Positions 37,094 through 44,828 of a DNA stretch of 64,000 nt are shown here, one piece after another. The first letter of the stretch is position 1, and each line of letters opens with the position of its first letter. The translations under genes were made by a program, and so were the position numbers. Origin of the DNA: Acidimicrobiaceae bacterium (GTDB lineage: Bacteria; Actinomycetota; Acidimicrobiia; Acidimicrobiales; Poriferisodalaceae); the NCBI GenBank assembly GCA_002722565.1, contig PBMG01000022.1:30886-94885 (forward strand). The letters are read 5' to 3'. Below the pieces are notes generated by a model. It was not told the DNA's origin. It was given only the letters and a program-made list of their open reading frames with translations, and made no database searches.

Positions 37094-37134
37094 GGTTATT
37101 CCTCTGCATTCTGTACGTCTTATTTGTCCGCAAA

Positions 37135-37179
37135 GGGGTCAAGCCCTCAGGTGCGCCGTTGCACGGCTTGATAAACCCC
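37135..37179 (-). promoter_or_regulatory. Nested inverted repeats in the citrate-synthase leader
   Basis: Three paired arms are nested: GGGGT/ACCCC, CAAGCC/GGCTTG and GTGC/GCAC, in that order towards a GCCGTT loop (plus-strand sequence). On the minus strand this lies 42 bases upstream of the gltA GTG and downstream of the carboxyltransferase stop. It could be a terminator of the upstream gene or a leader switch for gltA. The stem has about 15 base pairs with two small bulges. Confidence 0.5.
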
Positions 37180-37289
37180 GCCCGGACCGTACATCAAGTT
37201 GGGACGGTTCGCCTCTTTCAGTGGGTCAGTTTTTTGTCATCTTTACGAAGAGCGTCATGAATGGTCTGTCTGATGGTGCGTCAAGCGGC

Positions 37290-38687
37290 TTAAAGAGGTG
37301 AGTTATCGTGCCTTCGTTGCTGCAGTTGCTCTCGCTTTGAGCTGAATAGGTCAACGAGGTCTGCTAGCTCTTTTCGTGTGTCGGCTGGATCAATCACCGC
37401 ATCTACGAATCCTCGTTCAGCGCCGACGTAGGGGTTTAGGTAGGTCTCTTCGTAATCTTCTACCCAGGCAGCGATTGTTTCCTCTGACTCACCGCGTTGC
37501 AGAATTTGGGCGGCCTGAGTGGCTCCCATTACAGCGATCTCGGCTGTGGGCCAGGCTAGGTAGGCATCGTTGCCCATTGTTTTGGAGTCCATAACGATGA
37601 ATGCACCGCCATAAGATTTTCGGAGTACTAGCGAAATCCTTGGGACAGTCGCTCTTGCGTAGGCGAAGGCCATTTGCGCTCCGTGCCTGATCATTCCTCG
37701 CCATTCAAGGTCTTTTCCGGGGTAGAAACCTGGGGTATCGACGAAGGTGATGATGGGCAAATTAAATGCGTCACACATTGCGACGAACCGGGCACCTTTT
37801 TGGGAAGCTGGAATGTCGAGGGTGCCGGCAATTGCCATGGGCTGATTCGCGACGATTCCTACAGGTCGGCCACCGATGCTGCCGAATCCGGTAACGAGAT
37901 TTGCGGCCCAACCTCCGCGAAGTTCTAGAAAATCGTGGTCGTCGACGACCAGGCTGATTACGTCGCGAACGTCATATGAACCTGTTGGCGTGTCGGGTAG
38001 AAGTTCTCCGGCTTCTGGGGTTTGTCGGTCTATTGGGTCTGACGACGGATTGAATGGCGCTTCGTTCTCATTGTGATTGGGTAAGAAGCGTAAAATGTCG
38101 CTGATGGTTGGAAGAACATCGTCATGAGGTACGACGATGCTCGCTGCTCCTGTGTCTCGATAGTGGACGTTAGCGCCGCCTAGTTCTTCGACGTCAACCT
38201 GGACTCCGGTCATTTGGCGGACAGGTACTGGTCCGCTAACAAAGGCGTAAGCGTCGTCTGCCATGACGACGATGTCGGCTAGCCCTATTAGTAGAGCGGT
38301 TCCCGAAACAGCTGGACCGGTTACCCCTGCCAGGATTGGTACTACGCCGGAAGCCTTAGCGAGAACTCGTGCGGCCCGCCCCCAGCCATCGAGGGCTGCG
38401 ACGCCATGGTTTGCGTCTGCGCCGGAAGAGGCGAGTAGTAACACGATTGGAAGGTGCTTTTCTAAAGCAAGATTTGCGGCTGCTGTAAGTGTGTCGCCGT
38501 CTTCGGGTGTGAGAGCCCCTCGGTGTTCGGGATCTTCTGCTCGGATAAGCATGACTGGGCGACCATCGAGATCATGTACGCCAGCAATGGCATGGGCTGG
38601 GGTGCCTTGCCGGATCTGAAGCGTGCTTGGAGTCGTCACATGACTGAGCGTAGGCGAGTTGAGTGCATCAATAGTGCTGTTCGTCAT
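37290..38687 (-). CDS. Acyl-CoA carboxylase carboxyltransferase subunit-like protein
   Basis: 465 residues from the ATG at 38687. The C-terminal half is a clear carboxyltransferase (DVISLVVDDHDFLELRGGWAANLVTGFGSIGGRPVGIVANQPMAIAGTLDIPASQKGARFVAMCDAFNLPIITFVDTPGFYPG then HGAQMAFAYARATVPRISLVLRKSYGGAFIVMDSK). The N-terminal half is a more divergent crotonase-type domain and lacks the usual KLTARERI opening of propionyl-CoA carboxylase beta chains. No biotin carboxylase subunit is adjacent. It may join a distant partner to make malonyl- or methylmalonyl-CoA. LysR gene is directly upstream. Confidence 0.88.
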   Translation of the reverse strand: MTNSTIDALNSPTLSHVTTPSTLQIRQGTPAHAIAGVHDLDGRPVMLIRAEDPEHRGALTPEDGDTLTAAANLALEKHLPIVLLLASSGADANHGVAALDGWGRAARVLAKASGVVPILAGVTGPAVSGTALLIGLADIVVMADDAYAFVSGPVPVRQMTGVQVDVEELGGANVHYRDTGAASIVVPHDDVLPTISDILRFLPNHNENEAPFNPSSDPIDRQTPEAGELLPDTPTGSYDVRDVISLVVDDHDFLELRGGWAANLVTGFGSIGGRPVGIVANQPMAIAGTLDIPASQKGARFVAMCDAFNLPIITFVDTPGFYPGKDLEWRGMIRHGAQMAFAYARATVPRISLVLRKSYGGAFIVMDSKTMGNDAYLAWPTAEIAVMGATQAAQILQRGESEETIAAWVEDYEETYLNPYVGAERGFVDAVIDPADTRKELADLVDLFSSKREQLQQRRHDNSPL

Positions 38688-38695
38688 AAACGCGT

Positions 38696-39613
38696 TCAAA
38701 CAGCGGTCAAACCCTCGATACTTGGTGCTCGATCGCGGACAATTTGCCTAAGCACATCTCTGGTTGCTGATGCCGGGGCGGAAAGCATCCCGCGCCGCCG
38801 AATAGCTAATCCGACTCGACGTCGAGGCATGTCTTGAAGGGTTAAGACCGCCCATCCGCCGCGCCCTATCCATGATGGTATGGCGGTTATTGGCACTATC
38901 GCGGGCGCGTACCCTTGGAACGCCATCGTTGCGGCGAGGCGTATGCCATCAAGTTCGGCAATGGTGCGGAGCTCAACATTCTCTTCACGGGCTTTGTCAT
39001 CAATGAGGACCCGTAGGTTTGAACCTGGGGGACTTAGCAGCAAGTTGTGTTCTGCGAGTTCACCGATGTGGATCGGTCTGTCCCCGTCGCTAGCAAGGGA
39101 ATGTCCGTCTGGTGCTATGACGACGAGCTGCTCTTCGAAGAGAGGGGTTGTAAATAATTCGTCGTGTTGAAGGGGAGTGTTGATAACCGTTAGATCGAGG
39201 TCGCCATGTTCAAGTAGCGGGATTAACGCGGTCGTGGTCGAATCGATGACGGTGGTCATGACATCTGGAAAGACTCGGCTGAGTTCGTCTAGTAGCGGAG
39301 GTAGGAGCCAACGCCCGGTTGTTCCAATGATGCCTATCCTTACCTGGCCGCTAACCCGCGAGGTCATCGAGGTCACGTCATCTCGAAGTGCAGCTAGCTC
39401 TGTATTTATCCGTCGGGCACGTGTTAGCACGGCACGGCCTTCTGGAGTTAACTCGCCTGCGCTTCTATCGACGAGGATGGCGCCTAGGTCATCTTCAAGG
39501 CGGGCTATGTGAGTTGAAATATTGGATTGGACCGTATCTAGGGCGCGGGCAGCGGCGGAAAATCGACCGTGTTCTGCTACCGCGGCGAGGGCATCGAGTT
39601 GCTTCAATTCCAT
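38696..39613 (-). CDS. LysR-family transcriptional regulator
   Basis: 305 residues. The N-terminal winged helix-turn-helix is standard (LKQLDALAAVAEHGRFSAAARALDTVQSNISTHIARLEDDLGAILVDRS), followed by the effector-binding domain starting VRIGIIGTTGRWLLPPLLDELSRVFPDV. TAGTCT is 6 bases before the ATG, so leaderless. It lies 8 bases upstream of the carboxyltransferase start and is in the same direction, which suggests autoregulated control of an acyl-CoA related gene; LysR regulators more often are divergent. Confidence 0.93.
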   Translation of the reverse strand: MELKQLDALAAVAEHGRFSAAARALDTVQSNISTHIARLEDDLGAILVDRSAGELTPEGRAVLTRARRINTELAALRDDVTSMTSRVSGQVRIGIIGTTGRWLLPPLLDELSRVFPDVMTTVIDSTTTALIPLLEHGDLDLTVINTPLQHDELFTTPLFEEQLVVIAPDGHSLASDGDRPIHIGELAEHNLLLSPPGSNLRVLIDDKAREENVELRTIAELDGIRLAATMAFQGYAPAIVPITAIPSWIGRGGWAVLTLQDMPRRRVGLAIRRRGMLSAPASATRDVLRQIVRDRAPSIEGLTAV

Positions 39614-39669
39614 AGCAACAGACTACCTTTCAATCTGTTTAACAGATCAAAAGTATCTATAAGTTCGGC

Positions 39670-39698
39670 TTGATGAATGACCCATGGGTAACTAAGGT
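39670..39698 (+). promoter_or_regulatory. Promoter of the 6C RNA
   Basis: TTGATG (39670-39675) and TAAGGT (39693-39698) are spaced by 17 bases and fit an actinobacterial sigma-70 promoter. The expected start of transcription is near 39705, just upstream of the C-rich RNA. Confidence 0.6.
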
Positions 39699-39704
39699 GA
39701 AATT

Positions 39705-39855
39705 TGTCGGGATTTAACGGCTTCCCCCGAGTCGCCCGACATTGAACGACTGCCAAAAGGTGCCCCCCACCTAGGCGGTTAGCCGAGGCGGAGCACCCCT
39801 TCCTCCTTACGGCTCTTGAAACCGGCCCGCCCCCCGGGCCGGTTTCCTAATTTTC
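39705..39855 (+). ncRNA. Candidate 6C small RNA
   Basis: Two hairpins each present a run of six cytosines: AGGTG/CACCT (39758-39772, C-run 39763-39768) and a 12-bp perfect stem GAAACCGGCCCG/CGGGCCGGTTTC (39818-39846, C-run 39830-39835). The second ends with CTAATTTT and serves as a terminator. This pair of C6 loops is the defining feature of the actinobacterial 6C RNA, thought to pair with G-rich mRNA sites such as Shine-Dalgarno sequences. It sits between lysR and aconitase. Identification rests on structure and not on a covariance search. Confidence 0.7.
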
Positions 39856-39896
39856 GGGCCGGTTAGCGAGAATGCAAAATGCTGGTTAGCGGTTAG

Positions 39897-42176
39897 CTAT
39901 ACAGAGGCTCGGATGATGTTCAGGGCAGATCCAGCTTTGAACCATTCGATCTGCTCGGCGCTGAAGGTGTGGTTTGCCAGGAAGGACCACGTAGAGCTTT
40001 GTGGAGTTGTCACTTCGACTTCTACTTGTTGTCCTGGCGTAAGTTGATTTAGCGCGCGAACAGCGATGCGGTCATCTTCGTTGATTTTGTCGTAATCGGC
40101 GGGATCAGCGAATGTAAGAGGAAGCATTCCTTGCTTTTTCAAGTTGGTTTCGTGGATTCTCGCGAATGAACGTGCGATTGCTACCAGTCCGCCGCGGAAT
40201 CGTGGTTCCATAGCGGCGTGTTCACGGCTTGAACCTTCGCCCATGTTCTCGTCGCCGATAACCACCCATCCTTGATTCGCCTCATGGTAACTGCGGGCGA
40301 TATCTGGAAAGGTTTGAGTTGCGCCAGTGAGCTGGTTCTTGCCGTAGCCAACCTCGTACCCGTCGAACGCATTTACCGCCCCGAGGTAGAGGTTGCCTGA
40401 AATGTTTTCAAGGTGACCGCGGTATTTGAGCCAAGGACCGGCCATAGAGATGTGGTCAGTTGTGAATTTTCCCTGGGCCTTAACGAGAATCGGCAGATTT
40501 TCGTAGTCGTTGCCGCTCCAGGCTTCAAAGGGTTGAAGAACTTGAAGGCGGTCAGATGTGGGGGAGACTTTCACTTCAACGTGGGAGGCATCTGCCGGTG
40601 GTGCAACGAACGTGTTTTGTCCGGGATCGAAGCCTTGAGGTGGTAGTTCGATGCCAACAGGAACGGATAGAGAAACCTCTTCTCCGTTTTCGTTTTGCAA
40701 GGTGTCGGTCAAAGGGTCAAAGTCGATTGTGCCAGCCAGAGCTAATGCCATAACGGTTTCAGGGGAGGTAACGAAAGCCAAAGTTGCCGGGTCACCGTCG
40801 TTTCGCTTTGGGAAATTTCGGTTATAAGAAGTGACTATGACGTTGGCTTCGCCCGCGGTGTGATCATCTTCGGCGCTTCTGTCCCATTGGCCAATACACG
40901 GTCCGCAAGCATTTGCCAGGACTGTCGCTCCTAATGCTTCGAAGTCAGCCAAGAGTCCATCTCGTTCGATGGTGGCTCTTACCTGCTCTGAGCCTGGAGT
41001 TATAAGCAGCTTAGTTTTAGCTGTAATTCCGTTGGCTGTAGCCTCACGGGCAATGCTGGCCGCTCGGGTGATGTCTTCGTAGCTCGAATTAGTGCACGAA
41101 CCAATTAGCGCGGCGCTGATGCTGGAAGGCCAGCCGTTAGCTTCTGCTTCTTCTCCCAATTCGGCAACTTCTCGGGCTAAGTCAGGTGTGTGTGGTCCGT
41201 TGATGTGAGGGCTGAGAGTCGATAGGTCGATCTCAATCACTTCGTCGTAGTAATTCTGAGGGTTGGCGATTACTTCATCGTCTGCTCGAAGGTGTTCAGC
41301 GACAGTGTTTGCTAGATCAGCGACGTCTTCGCGCCCTGTTGATTTCAGGTAACGGCTCATTGCTTCGTCGTACCCGAAGAGTGAAGTCGTGGCGCCGATT
41401 TCAGCGCCCATGTTGCAGATGGTTGCTTTGCCCGTGCAACTCAATGATTCCGCCCCTGGGCCAAAGTATTCAACGATGGCGCCAGTCCCCCCTTTGACTG
41501 TGAGTACTTCAGCAACTTTCAAGATGATGTCTTTAGGGGCGCTCCAGCCAGATAATTCTCCTGTGAGGTGCACCCCGATTGCTTTTGGCCAACGAACATT
41601 CCAGGCGAAACCTGTCATCACATCAACTGCGTCGGCGCCTCCGACTCCGACAGCGATCATTCCGAGCCCGCCGGCATTAGGGGTGTGGCTGTCGGTGCCG
41701 ATCATCATTCCACCTGGGAACGCATATTGTTCAAGTACGACCTGATGGATTATGCCGCTTCCGGGCATCCAGAATCCGGCGCCGTATTTCGCGCACACGC
41801 TTTCTAAAAAGTCGTAGACCTCTTCGTTATTTTCATTAGCGGCTAACAGGTCAGTTTTGCCGTCGTCCCTTGCTTGTATGAGATGGTCGCAATGAGTGGT
41901 GGTTGGCACCGCAACCTCAGGAAGGCCAGCAGTCATAAATTGAAGCCAAGCCATCTGTGCTGTCGCGTCTTGCATAGCAACACGATCAGGATTCAGGTCA
42001 ACGTAGCTGACGCCTCGTTCCAACTCTTGGTCTTCAGATGCCAAGTGGTTGATGAGAACCTTTTCCGCCAGTGTGAGCGAACGCCCTAACTTTTCGCGTC
42101 CCATTACAGTGCTGTCAGCAAGATTGTCGTACACCTTCGCTATCAGCTCTATAGGGGTATTCGCGGCTACTGGCAT
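39897..42176 (-). CDS. Aconitate hydratase, mitochondrial (ACO2) type
   Basis: 759 residues. The [4Fe-4S] ligands lie in [11 protein letters not shown] and [12 protein letters not shown]; further conserved parts are [44 protein letters not shown] and [23 protein letters not shown]. Size and motifs match mitochondrial aconitase and not the longer AcnA/IRP form. It isomerises citrate to isocitrate. SD AGAGGGAAC precedes the ATG. A 6C RNA lies downstream of the stop on the other strand. Confidence 0.95.
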   Translation of the reverse strand: MPVAANTPIELIAKVYDNLADSTVMGREKLGRSLTLAEKVLINHLASEDQELERGVSYVDLNPDRVAMQDATAQMAWLQFMTAGLPEVAVPTTTHCDHLIQARDDGKTDLLAANENNEEVYDFLESVCAKYGAGFWMPGSGIIHQVVLEQYAFPGGMMIGTDSHTPNAGGLGMIAVGVGGADAVDVMTGFAWNVRWPKAIGVHLTGELSGWSAPKDIILKVAEVLTVKGGTGAIVEYFGPGAESLSCTGKATICNMGAEIGATTSLFGYDEAMSRYLKSTGREDVADLANTVAEHLRADDEVIANPQNYYDEVIEIDLSTLSPHINGPHTPDLAREVAELGEEAEANGWPSSISAALIGSCTNSSYEDITRAASIAREATANGITAKTKLLITPGSEQVRATIERDGLLADFEALGATVLANACGPCIGQWDRSAEDDHTAGEANVIVTSYNRNFPKRNDGDPATLAFVTSPETVMALALAGTIDFDPLTDTLQNENGEEVSLSVPVGIELPPQGFDPGQNTFVAPPADASHVEVKVSPTSDRLQVLQPFEAWSGNDYENLPILVKAQGKFTTDHISMAGPWLKYRGHLENISGNLYLGAVNAFDGYEVGYGKNQLTGATQTFPDIARSYHEANQGWVVIGDENMGEGSSREHAAMEPRFRGGLVAIARSFARIHETNLKKQGMLPLTFADPADYDKINEDDRIAVRALNQLTPGQQVEVEVTTPQSSTWSFLANHTFSAEQIEWFKAGSALNIIRASV

Positions 42177-42261
42177 TTAAGTTCCCTCTTCTATATTCGT
42201 GCCGATGAGTGCTCTAAAGAAGATACGCCTTTTACGGCATTTCGCCACTTGCGGTTCAACT

Positions 42262-43221
42262 TTAGACGTAGGGCCAACGACGTTCACCGTCGTTTCTCTC
42301 TTTATCTTCGTCGCTCAGCGCCCAACGGCGACGCCATGGAGCACCATCTGGCCCTTGGATTCCTGGACTTTCATCAGAGTGTGAACGTTGTCGAGCGGCG
42401 AACCAGTTGCCCGTAGCTGTTTCGTCGGCGAGAGATTCGACAGCAGCTTGAAGTTTCCGAGTGAATCGCCGATTGTTGTCTTCTTCGGCGAACTCTAATG
42501 GTCTTCCGAAGTTGACTGTCGCCTTGGATCGCTTTGGCCAGTTGCGTCCTTTTCGCAGAATATCGAATGTTCCTCGAATATGGACAGGAACTACTGGAAC
42601 CCCTGCCTGCTTCGCAAGAAAGGCAGCTCCAGGCCGAAATTCTTGACCCCACCCATCAGGTGACCTTCCACCTTCTGGGTAGATCACCATGCTCCACCCG
42701 GATCGAAGCAGGTCCACTGCTTTTTCGATTGTGTTTCGGTTGATCGAAGTGCGTTCTATGGGTATGGCTCCTATGAACAACGCGGAGATCGCCCCGGTCG
42801 TGCGGTTCCCGAAGAAATAGTCGGCAGCAGCTCCTACAAAGGCTTTGTGTTTCCAAGGCGGGGGCATGGAAGTCAACATCAATAATGTGTCGGCGTGACT
42901 TTGATGATTTGCTGCGAAAATTGCTGGTCCATCGAGGTCGTGGAGGCGATCGAGTCCCCTAATCGTTGGACTCGCGTAATAGTTGATGACTCCTTTGCCA
43001 ATAGTGGAAAGAGCTATTCGTCTTGTGAGTCTGGAGGCATATCTGCGTGCCCAATCGGTCTCGTAGTTCCCGCCGATATTAGAGGGCAGAGGAATTTGGC
43101 CCTCCGGTGTCTCAGCTGCCTTTAGTGGAAATTCAACCTTCCGAACGACGCGAGAAATCGAAGCTTTAGTTCTTCGGTCAGTCAAGTGACTGATTGGGTT
43201 TCTGCGATTCGGATCCGTCAT
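42262..43221 (-). CDS. 1-acylglycerol-3-phosphate acyltransferase (PlsC-like)
   Basis: 319 residues. The HX4D motif is H106-QSHA-D111 (ANHQSHADTLL), and the EGGRS motif (YPEGGRSPDGWGQEF) binds the phosphate. The PVVPVHIRGTFDIL motif is also there. It transfers an acyl chain to lysophospholipid or a similar acceptor. It is the last gene of a three-gene unit that starts with a reductase-HAD fusion and a LarA-like protein. An N-terminal extension of about 80 residues is unusual. AGGAAC is the SD. Confidence 0.92.
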   Translation of the reverse strand: MTDPNRRNPISHLTDRRTKASISRVVRKVEFPLKAAETPEGQIPLPSNIGGNYETDWARRYASRLTRRIALSTIGKGVINYYASPTIRGLDRLHDLDGPAIFAANHQSHADTLLMLTSMPPPWKHKAFVGAAADYFFGNRTTGAISALFIGAIPIERTSINRNTIEKAVDLLRSGWSMVIYPEGGRSPDGWGQEFRPGAAFLAKQAGVPVVPVHIRGTFDILRKGRNWPKRSKATVNFGRPLEFAEEDNNRRFTRKLQAAVESLADETATGNWFAARQRSHSDESPGIQGPDGAPWRRRWALSDEDKERNDGERRWPYV

Positions 43222-43235
43222 TTTTGTTCCTAGAA

Positions 43236-44828
43236 CTAGACGACGTCAGCCATGAGGACTGGTGGATTGTGGATGTGAGTCAGGGTTGGGTCGCGACCGA
43301 CGACGTCAGTTGCCATCTCGAGAGCATCACGCATAGTGCTAGCGGAGCGAAAGCCCATCCTCTTCGTTGCGCGTTGATCTCCGCCCACGATTATGACCTG
43401 GCCAACATGTTGAAGGGCGTGTGAGCACCAGTACCACATGTAAAAAGGATGCACCCCGTGGTAGGCGTAAGAGGTTCGATATAGATGTCGGTACCACTCA
43501 TCTTCGGCGTAACGTTTCTCATACTTATGTTCGATTGTTTTGGGGTCGGTCGTGTCGGCGAGCACTTCCTCAAAGAAATCTATATAACTCGGATGGTGAA
43601 CGGGATGAAATTCCCATGGGGTGGGGTGGCTCATGATTACTACTCCACCTTCGCGCACTAAGGGCTTGCCCTTGTACATGTTGAATAAGTAACCCAATCC
43701 GAGGCATGCGACGAGGATTGGATTCATTATGGAGTTCACGTTGTAGGGGCCCAAATATGGGAGTCCCATTGAGAGAATGTCAGTTTGTCCCTCAACTCTT
43801 ACTAAGTGTTGTCTGTAAACATTGGCAGTTGTCACTTTGTGGACTTCTTCCACCTCGCCAGCTTGGATTGAAGTCAATCCGTAGGGAGCGCGGATGCTTT
43901 GGAAGATAGATCGTGCTGTTTTTCTGGGAATTTTGTCTAGAAATTTCTTTGTGCCCAATAAAAGCATGCGCTCTTTGGCATTCATCTCCCACTCGCGTTT
44001 TTGTAGAAAATCCCAAGGAGCTGGAAATGTGTCGTTATTGAGTGTTGTTTCGATCTGGAAAATCTTGACACCGGCGTCTCTAATTAGTCGACCCTGGCGC
44101 CAGTTTTTGGTGTGAAGTTCACTGTTTTCTTGGTCCATGAACGATTTAGACCGTTGCATTGTTTCAACATTGTGGTGGTGGCGAATTGCGGTATAGCCGG
44201 AGAGACCTGTAGCGACGCTCTTGTGGCCGCCGTCCATCGAAACGAGGTTTATGTTGACGTAGATGATGAGATCGGACTCTGCTGCCCTTTTGGAGATAAC
44301 GACTTCTTCTCCGTGGTCAGTTTCGCCAAGGTGGGACAAGGCGTCCGGGTCCTCAGCATCAAAGTTGTATAGCTGGCCGTTAGGGGCGAAAGCGTCATAG
44401 ACGCGATCGCCCACTGCGTGACGCAACTCTGCCTCGGTCATCCTTCTGTGCAGGGCCAGGGCAGCTATGAGGTGGACATCGTCGACTCCGGCGCTTGCTG
44501 CTGTATCAAGAATCTGTTCGATAATGCGACCCCTAATATCAGGAGCTTGCATTTGGGGTAAGGGAAGGGAGATGTCGTCAAAGGCGATAGTTAGTTTCAT
44601 TCCTTTGGTAAGTAAGGCCGCGAGAGGGGGAGAGTCACCAAGGGGGTTATCTAGGGCGTGGCGGATGGCGCTATCCACATCCTCGATTGGTTCGATAGGT
44701 TCGTTGGGGTAGACAACCCGGCTACCTGAAGGCAGTCTTTCGAAGCGGAATCCTTCTCCATGATGAAAAACTATTGGGGGAGTGGTCCTGTCAACCTCAA
44801 GTACCAGGCCTTGTCGAGCAGACATCAA
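43236..44828 (-). CDS. LarA-like (DUF2088) protein, distant lactate-racemase homologue
   Basis: 530 residues, larger than LarA (about 424). DUF2088 is shown by LTIAFDDISLPLPQM (DxTRP-like region, with the Arg of LarA replaced), DDVHLIAALALHRRMTEAEL (H108-like) and DGGHKSVATGLSGYTAIRHHH with the lysine that binds the Ni-pincer cofactor in LarA. H174 of LarA is not matched. LarA family enzymes racemise or epimerise hydroxyacids with a nickel-pincer nucleotide; the changes imply another substrate. lar maturation genes are absent here. It overlaps the upstream reductase gene by 4 bases. Confidence 0.75.
   Translation of the reverse strand: MMSARQGLVLEVDRTTPPIVFHHGEGFRFERLPSGSRVVYPNEPIEPIEDVDSAIRHALDNPLGDSPPLAALLTKGMKLTIAFDDISLPLPQMQAPDIRGRIIEQILDTAASAGVDDVHLIAALALHRRMTEAELRHAVGDRVYDAFAPNGQLYNFDAEDPDALSHLGETDHGEEVVISKRAAESDLIIYVNINLVSMDGGHKSVATGLSGYTAIRHHHNVETMQRSKSFMDQENSELHTKNWRQGRLIRDAGVKIFQIETTLNNDTFPAPWDFLQKREWEMNAKERMLLLGTKKFLDKIPRKTARSIFQSIRAPYGLTSIQAGEVEEVHKVTTANVYRQHLVRVEGQTDILSMGLPYLGPYNVNSIMNPILVACLGLGYLFNMYKGKPLVREGGVVIMSHPTPWEFHPVHHPSYIDFFEEVLADTTDPKTIEHKYEKRYAEDEWYRHLYRTSYAYHGVHPFYMWYWCSHALQHVGQVIIVGGDQRATKRMGFRSASTMRDALEMATDVVGRDPTLTHIHNPPVLMADVV

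Noticed and set aside
39721..39855. SRP 4.5S RNA in the C-rich gap
   Set aside because: The GGAAGGAAGCAGC-like helix 8 motif is absent; the two C6 loops fit 6C RNA better.
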